Shown: positions 1 to 8,248 of the stretch, piece by piece | Layout: the number at the start of each line of letters is the position of its first letter | Numbering within the stretch: the stretch's first letter is position 1 | Program-made: the position numbers and the translations under genes | NCBI GenBank assembly: GCA_002416125.1 | Contig: DIBU01000020.1 | Coordinates: 1-51,736 of the forward strand | Source: Halieaceae bacterium UBA5044 | Lineage (GTDB): Bacteria; Pseudomonadota; Gammaproteobacteria; Pseudomonadales; Halieaceae | Length of the DNA: 51,736 nucleotides | Direction: 5' to 3' | The notes under the pieces: model-generated | The model's database searches: none | What the model was told of the DNA's origin: nothing | What the model saw: the letters and a program-made list of their open reading frames with translations, nothing else

Positions 1-511
1 ATAGTTAACCGGACAGTAGTGATCCGTACTGACAAATATCAACATAGTGTGAGCGTCCGGATATATAGACTGTGTACCACCTGAAGAATCCCAATCATTC
101 TCCTGGTGAATCCTCGAAGCATTGAGAAGCTTGTCACAGGGACATAGCAAATAGGCTGAGGGGGAATATTGGGAATCGAAAACCGTGTAACAGTATTCAC
201 ATCTTTAATACATAATTTAATGCATCTACGGAATTATAGTTGTAGAAAGCTTATCCAATTGGAGGGTATAGATTATAAATCGCAGTGGTGCCAAGACCAC
301 TGCTTGAATAAAAATAGATGACATGACAGGTGTGACAGGTTGTTAGGATAGTATTTTGAGTATTCTAATAATTCAGTTCTTAAAATAACTTGTCATTATT
401 GTCATTACTGTCATTTTTAGATCATCAACTAATAGAAGTGTAGTCTGCTGAAAAGTTTTCCATCAGCTGATAAACAAGATTGAATGTCCACCCACTATTT
501 GAAAAAAATAA
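1..511. other. Non-coding left edge with hairpin and TGACA/TGTCA clusters
   Basis: No convincing gene is seen in these 511 AT-rich bases downstream of vsr. They hold an 8-bp perfect stem-loop (GCAGTGGT at 282-289, ACCACTGC at 296-303, 6-nt loop), which could be a weak terminator for the vsr-dcm transcript although it lacks a good T-run. Three TGACA words (319, 324, 333) face three TGTCA words spaced exactly 9 bp (391, 400, 409), which looks like a protein-binding array. The region may continue into a mobile element outside the window. Confidence 0.4.
319..417. repeat. Opposed TGACA / TGTCA repeat clusters
   Basis: TGACA occurs at 319-323, 324-328 and 333-337. Its reverse complement TGTCA occurs at 391-395, 400-404 and 409-413, forming three 9-bp direct repeats of the type TGTCATTNN. 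The two clusters are in inverted orientation about 55 bp apart. That is seen directly; a role as binding sites for a regulator, replication initiator or recombinase is only inference. Confidence 0.45.
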
Positions 512-946
512 TCAGGCAGGTATTTTCAGATGTAGCCAATCCTCTATTAGATCTATTCTAGTCGAGATATCCTCTGTGCTCTTTCCTCGAAGTGAACACT
601 CCCAGACTGTATGTACTCTCCACCCGGCTTTCTGAAGAAGCCGGATGTTTCTTAGGTCTCTTGCTCTATTGCCAAGAATTTTTTCTTCCCAAAATTCTCT
701 GTTGGTATTTGGCCATTTAAACAAATGACACCCATGGCCATGCCAGAAGCAACCATTAACAAATATTACGGCGTGATATTTTGGAAATACGAGATCCGGG
801 CGCCCAGGCAAACCCTTCTTGTGCAGCCGATAACGATAACCCCTCTTGAAGAGTTCCCGTCTGACTATTAGCTCCGGTTTGGTGTCCTTGCCCCGTATGC
901 CAGCCATCATCTGGCTGCGCTTACGGGGTGAGACTACATCGGCCAT
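512..946 (-). CDS. vsr: Very-short-patch repair endonuclease Vsr
   Basis: Vsr nicks DNA 5' of the T in T:G mismatches that arise when 5-methylcytosine deaminates in CCWGG sites, starting very-short-patch repair. The 144-residue protein has the usual family length and begins with the expected region around SPRKRSQMM and GIRGKDTKPE. The catalytic Asp lies in GRPDLVF (D51), and FVNGCFWHGH (62-71) holds H69 and H71, the same numbers as in E. coli Vsr. Its start overlaps the dcm stop by one base (TGATG), so the two are probably translationally coupled, and Vsr should repair the damage that the neighbouring methylase causes. The composition is AT-richer than the chromosome to the right. The identification is firm. 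Confidence 0.96.
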   Translation of the reverse strand: MADVVSPRKRSQMMAGIRGKDTKPELIVRRELFKRGYRYRLHKKGLPGRPDLVFPKYHAVIFVNGCFWHGHGCHLFKWPNTNREFWEEKILGNRARDLRNIRLLQKAGWRVHTVWECSLRGKSTEDISTRIDLIEDWLHLKIPA

Positions 947-2325
947 CAGGCTACCTTCTTGGAGTCTCCTGTTCGGACTTCGCCAGCAGCTACAGCCTTG
1001 GCTCTTATAATGTAAGGCAGCATTAGCTTTGCCACCGATGAAAACACGGGGACCACTACGCTGTTGCCGAACTGTTTATAGGCCTGCATATCGGAGACGG
1101 GGATTCGGAAAGTGCTCTCACCTGGTTGATCAAATCCCATAAGACGTGAGCATTCCCTGGGCGTTAGTCTTCGCGGTCTCCTCCGGGGGCCGCGATCTAC
1201 GAGGGCTTCGGAGCCATCCTTGTAGTACCTGGCGGACAATGTTCTCGTAGACCTGTCATTTGCAGTGACTTTTCCAAACCCGAAGCCGTTTCCGGCCTTT
1301 CTATGCTTTTCAGCGTAATTCTTCAAATAGGCCCAGAGCTTGGGTGTGAGGATATACTTATCATCCACAGAACCCTCTGGTTCGAGAATATCTCCTACTT
1401 TGGGTTCTCTCTTTGGATAGAAATTCTTTATGTCCTTGAGAGTAAGGTCATTCATCACATCAAGGTCGCGTCTGAAGGCAACAATGACTATCCGCTCCCT
1501 GTTTTGAGGGACAAAGTGCTTCCCATTGATGATCTTCGGATCAGCTTCTGAATTGTTGTACTCAGAATCAGCGACGTCATATCCAAGCTCATCCAGAGTA
1601 TTCATGATGACTTTGAATGTCTTCCCCCTGTCGTGGCTCTTCAGGTTTTTGACATTCTCAAGCATCACCGCCAGAGGGCGCTTCGCGTCGATGATCCGAG
1701 CAACGTCGAAAAACAGAGTGCCTTGCGTATCGCACTCGAAGCCGTGTGATCGTCCTAGAGAATTCTTCTTGGATACTCCCGCTATTGAAAAAGGCTGACA
1801 GGGGAAGCCAGCGAGCAGGACGTCGTGGTCCGGAATGGACTTCCGGATGTGAGCATATGCCTTTTTGTCTGACATACCTGCCGGTTGAGTTATCTCGCGA
1901 ATATCCCCCTGGATGTCATGATCGCAGTGGTAGTTGGCGAGGTAGGTTTTCACTGCGTATTTATTGTACTCACTTGTGAACACGCACTTTCCCCCAACGG
2001 ATTCAAATCCGTGACGGATTCCACCAATACCGGCAAACAGGTCTATGAAAGTAAACTGCTCTTCCTGAGTATTCGGCTTTGGAAGCATGGCCTCAAGGTT
2101 TATTCGCTCCAGGTAAGTGAGCCAATCCTGCTCTGGATGTGCCACGCGATCCTTTAACCATCGATTGATGACTTCACGAGGATGATTAATTTGGTCGGCA
2201 ATCGCCTGCTGGGAATAGATGGAAGCCACCTTTGAAAGCAGCTGGTAATCGGTCAGGTTGGGCATGAGCGGTCTGTCTACCTGGCAATCAAAGAAGGAAT
2301 GAAAGTGTGACAGAAAGTCACACAT
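946..2325 (-). CDS. dcm: DNA (cytosine-5) methyltransferase, Dcm/M.EcoRII type
   Basis: The protein transfers a methyl group from S-adenosylmethionine to the inner C of CCWGG, by homology to Dcm and M.EcoRII. From a TTG-initiated 467-codon frame, motif I is FIDLFAGIGG (101-110), the catalytic Cys184 is in GFPCQPFS, and ENVKNL (231-236) is motif VI; VPQNRERI and QFGNSVVVPV come later. Long stretches such as GVSKKNSLGR and HGFECDTQGTLFFDV match my recollection of E. coli Dcm, so a CCWGG target is likely. The start is uncertain: the ATG at 2325 follows AAGGGA very closely, while an ATG at 2265 fits the homologous region better and would leave a perfect palindrome (2305-2323) in the leader. It is divergent from the ATPase-nuclease operon and protects the host from it in the model proposed here. 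Confidence 0.93.
   Translation of the reverse strand: MCDFLSHFHSFFDCQVDRPLMPNLTDYQLLSKVASIYSQQAIADQINHPREVINRWLKDRVAHPEQDWLTYLERINLEAMLPKPNTQEEQFTFIDLFAGIGGIRHGFESVGGKCVFTSEYNKYAVKTYLANYHCDHDIQGDIREITQPAGMSDKKAYAHIRKSIPDHDVLLAGFPCQPFSIAGVSKKNSLGRSHGFECDTQGTLFFDVARIIDAKRPLAVMLENVKNLKSHDRGKTFKVIMNTLDELGYDVADSEYNNSEADPKIINGKHFVPQNRERIVIVAFRRDLDVMNDLTLKDIKNFYPKREPKVGDILEPEGSVDDKYILTPKLWAYLKNYAEKHRKAGNGFGFGKVTANDRSTRTLSARYYKDGSEALVDRGPRRRPRRLTPRECSRLMGFDQPGESTFRIPVSDMQAYKQFGNSVVVPVFSSVAKLMLPYIIRAKAVAAGEVRTGDSKKVA
2305..2323. promoter_or_regulatory. Perfect palindrome at the dcm 5' end (candidate operator)
   Basis: GTGTGAC, 5 bases, then GTCACAC form a perfect 19-bp palindrome. It ends right at the ATG at 2325 and lies 40 bp upstream of the alternative ATG at 2265. 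CCTGG sites lie nearby at 2280-2284 and 2456-2460, and at 3851-3855 across the inserted element. Autogenous control by M.EcoRII-type methylases is known, so the region may be an operator, but no binding protein is identified. Confidence 0.4.
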
Positions 2326-2499
2326 ATGTCCCTTTCTGTCAATCACCAATTATTTGGTAATCCCGGATGTGTATGAAATTCAGGCAGATGGGTCATTCAC
2401 AGTATGGCGTAGCTGCGACTACTAGTGCGCTTCGCTTGAAATCGGACGAATACCACCTGGAATATGGCTCCCGCCTCCATGCCCCAACCGCATATTTTG

Positions 2500-3839
2500 G
2501 GCTCCTCGTCACTCTGAGTGGAATTAGACCACATGCTGGGGCATCCTACCGCGCACCGAAAGACAAGGAATGGCAACATGCGCAGCGACGATATTCTGCT
2601 GCTGGGGATTGGCATTCAGCCACCCTGGCAGCTGGTTGATCAGCATCTGGATACCTCGACGCAGCCCCACGAGCTGCACCTGCAGGTAGCCGGTGAGCGC
2701 GGTGCTCGCTACCCCTGTCCGACATGTGGCGCGCTCTGTCCAGCCCATGATTTTCAGGAGAAGCGCTGGTGGCACCTCAACTTCTTCCAGCACCACTGCT
2801 ACATCACGGCCTCGGTGCCTCGGGTGAAGTGCCCCGACCACGGTGTCCGTCAGGTGGAAGTGCCCTGGGCGCGCAAGGGGAGCGCCTTCACGCTGTTGTT
2901 CGAGCAGGCCGCACTGGCTCTGGTTCGGGAGATGCCGGTGCTGGCTGCGGCGCGCCTGATGGAGATCACCGACACGCGCCTGTGGCGTATCGTGAAGCAC
3001 TATGTCGCACAGGCGATCTCGCAGTTTGATCTGAGCAGCGTTCGAGGTATCGGCCTGGATGAGACGGCCAGTAAGCGCGGCCACAACTACGTTACCGTGT
3101 TCATCGACATGGAGCGGCGCAAGGAGCCGGTGCTGTTCGTCACACCCGGTCGTGGCAAGGGGACGCTGAAGCAATTTGCCGACTTTCTGAAGTCTCACGG
3201 TGGCGACCCGCAGCAGGTGCTCGAAGTGGTGTGTGACATGTCGCCGGCCTTTATCAATGGCGTCAAGGAACACCTGCCGGAGGCGACCATCACGGTGGAC
3301 TGGTTCCATATCGTGCAGGTCTTTACCCGCTCGGTGGACTCTGTGCGCAAGCTGGAAGGGAAGGAAAAGCCGTTGCCCAAGCAGCTGCGCTGGGCGGTAC
3401 TCAAACGGGGGCAGGTGGGCCACCTGACCGACAACCAGTTGCTCGCGCTGGCCGAGATTATCGACCAGGGGCTCGACACGGCCACGGCCTGGCGGATCAA
3501 GGAAAAGCTCGCATGGGTACGCAAGGCCAGAACACCGCGAGGCGCACGCTGGCGGATCACTCACTACCTGAACTGGGCATCCTGTCTGGTTGGCGACACG
3601 CCAGCCCTGGAGCCCGTGCGAAAAGCGCTGGCTACCTTGAGGACGCATGTGGATCGAGTGGTTCAACGCTGGACCTCAACCTATACCAATGCGCGATTGG
3701 AAGGCTTGAATGGCATATTCCAGGCGGCGCGTGCCAGAGCTCGGGGATATCGCAACACGGAGACGTTCATGACCATGATCTAACTGATTGCCAGCCCTGC
3801 GGGCTCGATCCTGAAATCCACATGAAATGACGAAGAACC
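2500..3839 (+). mobile_element. Complete ISL3-family insertion sequence with 8-bp target duplication
   Basis: The 1340-bp element is bounded by imperfect inverted repeats: the left end starts GGCTCCTCGTCA and the right end, reverse-complemented, starts GGTTCTTCGTCA. An identical 8-bp sequence, ATATTTTG, flanks it at 2492-2499 and 3840-3847; 8-bp duplications are typical of ISL3. It carries one transposase gene. Perfect flanks and an intact reading frame suggest a recent insertion. It lies in the divergent control region between dcm and the ATPase gene and therefore may change expression of either side. Confidence 0.93.
2578..3783 (+). CDS. ISL3-family transposase
   Basis: This is the DDE transposase that moves the surrounding element. 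From the ATG at 2578 it has 401 residues, normal for ISL3. The N-terminal zinc-binding region carries a CPTCGALC motif and a later CPDHG; the catalytic core contains GIGLDETASKRGHNY, VCDMSPAF and TVDWFHIVQ; and the C-terminal ARLEGLNG segment supplies the conserved Glu. An upstream in-frame ATG (2518) would add 20 poorly supported residues. A long open frame on the opposite strand through this gene is a shadow caused by its composition. The element seems functional since no stop or frameshift was seen. Confidence 0.94.
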   Translation: MRSDDILLLGIGIQPPWQLVDQHLDTSTQPHELHLQVAGERGARYPCPTCGALCPAHDFQEKRWWHLNFFQHHCYITASVPRVKCPDHGVRQVEVPWARKGSAFTLLFEQAALALVREMPVLAAARLMEITDTRLWRIVKHYVAQAISQFDLSSVRGIGLDETASKRGHNYVTVFIDMERRKEPVLFVTPGRGKGTLKQFADFLKSHGGDPQQVLEVVCDMSPAFINGVKEHLPEATITVDWFHIVQVFTRSVDSVRKLEGKEKPLPKQLRWAVLKRGQVGHLTDNQLLALAEIIDQGLDTATAWRIKEKLAWVRKARTPRGARWRITHYLNWASCLVGDTPALEPVRKALATLRTHVDRVVQRWTSTYTNARLEGLNGIFQAARARARGYRNTETFMTMI

Positions 3840-3847
3840 ATATTTTG

Positions 3848-3957
3848 TGACCTGGTTCTATTGAGTGGAATTGGGAAATACGCGAACCTTGTATATTTGC
3901 AAAAGCAGCTATCAACGCTGTACCCCAATTTTAGATTGATCTGCGAGTAACTTGGAT
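3848..3957. promoter_or_regulatory. Remaining upstream region of the restriction operon
   Basis: These 110 bp are what is left between the ISL3 element and the ATPase gene. Joined to 2326-2499 they would have been an uninterrupted divergent control region of under 300 bp. A CCTGG site lies at 3851-3855. I could not assign a confident -35/-10 pair, so whether the operon now uses its own promoter or read-through from the insertion sequence is unknown. Confidence 0.35.
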
Positions 3958-5601
3958 ATGGACTACCAGTCAAGCGGCGAAAATGAGAACAGTCTCCATG
4001 ATGATATGATCAACGAGCCTGACCCTTCCCGGCTAATTCATGGATTGAGGGACACTGGGTATGACTTCTATACCGCTGCAGCGGATATCATCGATAACTC
4101 TATCGCAGCAAATGCAGATAATATCAATATAAATATCGAACTTACTGCCGATGGCAGAAAGTTCGTGTATTTCGGTGATGATGGTCACGGCATGGATTCC
4201 GACGGGCTTTGGAATGCGATGCGATATGGCGCGAAAATTCGCGAGGACCTTGCCTCCCTTGGAAAGTTTGGACTGGGATTAAAAACGGCATCCAGCTCGG
4301 TCTGTTTGAAATACTCGATAATTTCCCGGAATGGAGCTTCGGTTCCGCTGCAGAAGCTGACTTGGGATCTCGATCATGTCGCTGATGCTAATTCTTGGGA
4401 AATGCTTGATGAGCCTATTTCTGAAGACGAAACAGAGATTTTCGAAGAGCTCTGCGGAGAATCAGGCACACTTGTTATCTGGTCAAAATGTGATCGATTG
4501 CTCAGTAAGGTCTACGAAGAACCGGGTGGCACCAGAGAACAGACTGCCATCAAGAATAGAAGACAGAAGCTTGCAGAACACTGCGCCCTCATATTCCACA
4601 AGTATCTGAATCCGGATGATACAGACCACCGCACTGTGAATATCAACGTTAACGGTTCCAGGGTCGAATACTGGAATCCATTCTACCCGGAGAAATCAGA
4701 GCAGGTATTGCCAGAGAAGTTGACAACGCTGGCTATACAGAGGGAAGACGGTACCGTACACAACGCGACAATCAAGGCGTGGATTCTTCCTCATGCGAAG
4801 GATATGACGCCGGAGGAGAACAGGAAGTACGCCAAAATATCCAATAGGGGGCAGGGCTTCTACATACACCGGGAAGGCCGTGTAATTCACTACGGTGGAT
4901 ATCTGGGTTTATGGCGGTCAGATGATCCGCACTGGTCTTTGTTGCGAGTAGAGTTTGATTTTGATCATAACCTTGATGAGGCTTTCCGGGTCGATGTGAA
5001 GAAGAGCCGAATCCTGCTGGATCCGGCGCTCGAAGATGCGTTAAAGGAGTTATTGGGGCCGGCCCACAAAGAAGCTGATCGACGATACCGTAGAAAGCAG
5101 TCCACTAAAGTTACCAGTGGGATCAATCATAGCGATTCCAACAAGACCATTTCAGCAACCAAAAACACCGATAAGGTAACTGCGAGTCAGGTAGACGAAA
5201 ACACCGGGACCGCAGTAGTTTCGAACAACAAAGGTCACGGGATAAAAATCCTTACTCCGGTGGAGAGCAATGTGTCCCCGGATAACCTTTACGTAAGTCC
5301 AGTAGATACCATTTCTACGGGTGCCCTGTGGGAACCTTGTTTGACGAGTGCGACAGACTCGAACCACTCAACCGGAGTTCACCTGAACAAGCAGCATGAC
5401 TTCTATATAAAAATCTACAGTCAAAGTAATTCAGGAGTGTCAGTTGAAGGTCTTGATCTACTTCTCTGGGCTCTAGCTGCAGCTGAGCACAAAAATACGG
5501 ATGAAGAGTTAGCTGTTATGTGGGAGGACATACGGGATGAGGTATCGAGTAACCTCAAGAAACTCCTCAGGTCATTCGAAATCCCTTCTTCAGATGATTG
5601 A
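3958..5601 (+). CDS. MORC/MutL-like GHKL ATPase of a restriction system
   Basis: This predicted cytoplasmic ATPase of the GHKL superfamily resembles the MutL/MORC-type proteins known from bacterial restriction-modification neighbourhoods. Counting from the TTG two codons upstream, the N-box is ADIIDNS (44-50), the G1 box is DDGHGM (76-81) and the G2 box is LGKFGLGLKTASSS (103-116). A second, transducer-like domain includes RGQGFYIHREGRVI and RVDVKKSRI, which fits the S5-fold part of MutL relatives. The Glu normally used to activate water is Asp (D45), which may be a family feature. The last 190 or so residues are polar and not recognised. The ATG at 3958 is preferred to the TTG at 3952. It is the first gene of a tight operon with HNH, SNF2 and EcoRII-N genes and probably couples ATP-driven clamp closure to cleavage; that role is inference. 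Confidence 0.82.
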   Translation: MDYQSSGENENSLHDDMINEPDPSRLIHGLRDTGYDFYTAAADIIDNSIAANADNININIELTADGRKFVYFGDDGHGMDSDGLWNAMRYGAKIREDLASLGKFGLGLKTASSSVCLKYSIISRNGASVPLQKLTWDLDHVADANSWEMLDEPISEDETEIFEELCGESGTLVIWSKCDRLLSKVYEEPGGTREQTAIKNRRQKLAEHCALIFHKYLNPDDTDHRTVNINVNGSRVEYWNPFYPEKSEQVLPEKLTTLAIQREDGTVHNATIKAWILPHAKDMTPEENRKYAKISNRGQGFYIHREGRVIHYGGYLGLWRSDDPHWSLLRVEFDFDHNLDEAFRVDVKKSRILLDPALEDALKELLGPAHKEADRRYRRKQSTKVTSGINHSDSNKTISATKNTDKVTASQVDENTGTAVVSNNKGHGIKILTPVESNVSPDNLYVSPVDTISTGALWEPCLTSATDSNHSTGVHLNKQHDFYIKIYSQSNSGVSVEGLDLLLWALAAAEHKNTDEELAVMWEDIRDEVSSNLKKLLRSFEIPSSDD

Positions 5602-5612
5602 AGTAATTCATT

Positions 5613-6428
5613 GTGGATGAGCAGTACATACCTGATATCGCTTCTCTGCTGGAAGAGAAGATCGGTGTGGAGATGCGGGGGTCAAAGGATCCACTCGAAG
5701 CGAGGAAGGGTCTAATCTTCTGGTTTGCAAATTACAATAGGGGAAATGGTCCAGTATTCTCGATTAGGCCGACCGGACTCAAGCGACTCGTAATAACATT
5801 CAAATTCGGTGCGTATGCCGCCGCTTGCGTAGAGCATACTAAATCGCATGCTTCCCGTGAGGACTTCCTGCTTGCAAATGCATTTTTTGAGCAGCTAGAT
5901 CATGAGTATGGTCTCAGAATAAATGGAAAGCCATTTGGCCCGAACTGGGAGATCAGTTCGGATCTAAAAATTGAAGCAACCAGGAAGATATCCGAACGCA
6001 TCAGTCGAGAGAGCATTGTTGAAACCGTAAACCTCGTTATGGTACCGATAGTTGCCTCTGTTGCAGAATTGGTAGGGTATGAAGAGAAGGGAAATGAGGC
6101 TGAAGAGGCTGTGCCGGATGAAGAGGGTTCGATTAGTCATGCTTTAACACTGAAACGAGAGCGTAGCATTAGGAACAGGTTGTTATGCCTTTCCATTCAT
6201 GGAGATCAGTGTGGAGTGTGCGGATTCCAGCCTTCGGATCTATATGGGTCGGACATGCCCTCAATTCTTGAGGTTCACCATATTGAGCCCCTGAGTGAAG
6301 TAGAGCAACCCAGGGCATATGACCCAAAGACAGACCTAATACCCCTATGCCCCAATTGCCACAGAGCAATACATAAGCGGCGTCCAGCCTATACACCCGC
6401 TGAGTTGAAGGAACTTTTGCACACATGA
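5613..6428 (+). CDS. HNH endonuclease, likely cutting subunit
   Basis: The C-terminal third is a typical HNH nuclease: zinc ligands C200 and C203 (CGVC), the active-site pair in VHHIEP (H222-H223), and CPNCHRAIH (C246, C249, H250, H254). The layout resembles McrA-type HNH domains. The first 160 residues, with motifs such as FWFANYNRGNGPVFSIRPTG, form a domain I cannot assign; it may bind DNA or a partner subunit. The GTG start lies 11 bp after the ATPase stop, and the stop overlaps the SNF2 start (ATGA), which argues for coupled translation. No other plausible nuclease is encoded in this operon, so this is the best candidate for the cleavage function of the CCWGG system. Confidence 0.85.
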   Translation: MDEQYIPDIASLLEEKIGVEMRGSKDPLEARKGLIFWFANYNRGNGPVFSIRPTGLKRLVITFKFGAYAAACVEHTKSHASREDFLLANAFFEQLDHEYGLRINGKPFGPNWEISSDLKIEATRKISERISRESIVETVNLVMVPIVASVAELVGYEEKGNEAEEAVPDEEGSISHALTLKRERSIRNRLLCLSIHGDQCGVCGFQPSDLYGSDMPSILEVHHIEPLSEVEQPRAYDPKTDLIPLCPNCHRAIHKRRPAYTPAELKELLHT

Positions 6429-8245
6429 ATGGGGAGCTGGAGAGGCTAGAACGTGACTACCGAGATTTTGATGCTTCAAATCTTGGATTCCCGTTTTCAA
6501 CCAGGCTGATCAATCCGGTATTACGAATTGAGCGGGTAGACACTAAATTTTCTGCTTCACTCGGTTCCAATATCATCAAATCCGGGTCTGAAGTTTTTCT
6601 CCCTTGTCTTTCACTGTCACATAATTGGCTTTTTGACGGAGCTCGTATCAAGCCACTACCTCACGACTGTCCTGAGATAGTTGCTAGCGCGATGTCAGGA
6701 CAAACTCCTTCGGATCTGACCTTTCCCCAAGTACTTAGACTGCTTAGGGAGGGAATTGACGGTATTGAAGTCAGTGTGGCTGCTGAGGTTCTAGAGAAAG
6801 CCAATAGTCGGTCGATGCACGTTGCACTGCCAAAAGCCGTCGAGGGACTGAACGCGACTCTGTACCCCTACCAGGAGAGAGGAGTAGCCTGGTTATTGGA
6901 TGCTTTGGAATCTATAGGCGGTGCAATACTGGCTGACGAGATGGGTCTTGGGAAAACCCTACAGATAATCGCGCTGCTTTTATTGAAAGAACCCTCGGAA
7001 GAAAGTCCTGCTCTAATTGTATGTCCAACCACGCTGATAGCAAATTGGCATCGCGAGATCCACAGGTTTGCTCCTTCAATACGTTTACAGATCCACCGAG
7101 GCGGTGAGCGTACGGGCTATTATCGAGACCTCATGAGATCAGAAGTTGTTATAACGACTTATGACACTTTGGTAAATGACGTTGCTATGTTCAGGGGGGT
7201 GGACTGGACCTATCTGATATGCGACGAAGCTCAGGCCTTGAAGAATCCAGAATCCAAGCGTCGTATAGCGATTTCGACGCTGTCCCGGAAATACGCTATT
7301 CCTGTCACGGGTACGCCTGTAGAGAACACACTATTAGACTTGTGGTCACTTGCAGACATTGCTGTGCCTGGTATTTTTGGTACCAAAGAAGACTTTTCTG
7401 CGACATATCCAGATTCAGAAGAAGGTGCCATAGAGCTTGGAGAGTCGGCGGATACGATAGTCCTTAAGAGGCGGGTTAGGGATGTTGCCAACGATCTGCC
7501 GGACCGAACAGATATCGATCTTCCTGTAGAAATGGATGAAAAATTGAGCCGAAGCTATTGTCAGACCAGAGACGAGGTTATTTCAGAGTATGGACGAGCA
7601 GGGAGGCTCGTGGCAGTGGGACAGCTCGCGATCCACTGCGCACATCCCTGGTTAAGAGTTCAGGCAAGCAACGAAGATCCATGGGCAGAAGAAGCCGAAC
7701 TGTCAGAGGACTCCAATCATGCTCTCTTGACACCCAAAATGGAGTTATGCGCTCAACTTCTCAAAGAGTCTGCCCAAAATGGCAAAAAGGTTCTTATTTT
7801 CGCTACTTACAATCGCTGTGGTGAATTGATTCGGCGAGCGATTAGTGAGAGTGGTGTCAGATTCAACTACTGGAACTCAATTAATGGAGCAACGCCTCAG
7901 CCTGATAGGCAGGCGATAGTAGATGAATTTTCGTCCGCCAGCGGACCTGCTGTACTGGTTTTGAACCCAAGGGCAGCGGGAGCTGGGTTAAACATTACGG
8001 CAGCGACAGTGGTAATTCACTACACACCTAATTGGAACCCTGCGCTGGAAATGCAGGCCTCCGCGCGAGCTCACAGAAGAGGGCAGGAAGATCCTGTCAC
8101 AGTATACAGATTGTTTTATCTTGGAACGGTAGAAGAAACAATGATAGAGAGAAGCCAGTGGAAGCGAGAATTGGGTAACTCAGCAATTCCAATTAGTACT
8201 CGAGACAACAATGACCTGGATAAAGCACTGTCTGTTGAGCCCTAG
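6425..8245 (+). CDS. SNF2-family DNA translocase/helicase
   Basis: This 606-residue ATPase is expected to move along or remodel duplex DNA. The SF2 core carries DEMGLGKT (Walker A, 171-178), VCPTTLIANW, a DEAQ box (267-270) and GTPVENTLLDLW (296-307). Its second RecA domain has VLIFATYNRCGEL, the segment NPRAAGAGLN, and the arginine-finger motif ARAHRRGQ. The first 140 residues are specific to this family and unassigned. It overlaps the HNH gene by four bases and is followed after three bases by the EcoRII-N gene. With the GHKL ATPase it gives the system two different ATPases, as in other ATP-dependent restriction systems that translocate between recognition and cutting. Confidence 0.93.
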   Translation: MNGELERLERDYRDFDASNLGFPFSTRLINPVLRIERVDTKFSASLGSNIIKSGSEVFLPCLSLSHNWLFDGARIKPLPHDCPEIVASAMSGQTPSDLTFPQVLRLLREGIDGIEVSVAAEVLEKANSRSMHVALPKAVEGLNATLYPYQERGVAWLLDALESIGGAILADEMGLGKTLQIIALLLLKEPSEESPALIVCPTTLIANWHREIHRFAPSIRLQIHRGGERTGYYRDLMRSEVVITTYDTLVNDVAMFRGVDWTYLICDEAQALKNPESKRRIAISTLSRKYAIPVTGTPVENTLLDLWSLADIAVPGIFGTKEDFSATYPDSEEGAIELGESADTIVLKRRVRDVANDLPDRTDIDLPVEMDEKLSRSYCQTRDEVISEYGRAGRLVAVGQLAIHCAHPWLRVQASNEDPWAEEAELSEDSNHALLTPKMELCAQLLKESAQNGKKVLIFATYNRCGELIRRAISESGVRFNYWNSINGATPQPDRQAIVDEFSSASGPAVLVLNPRAAGAGLNITAATVVIHYTPNWNPALEMQASARAHRRGQEDPVTVYRLFYLGTVEETMIERSQWKRELGNSAIPISTRDNNDLDKALSVEP

Positions 8246-8248
8246 AAT

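Noticed and set aside
2524..3666. Long minus-strand open frame through the ISL3 transposase
   Set aside because: It mirrors the transposase gene on the other strand and has no recognisable domain or start signal; a shadow of coding composition.
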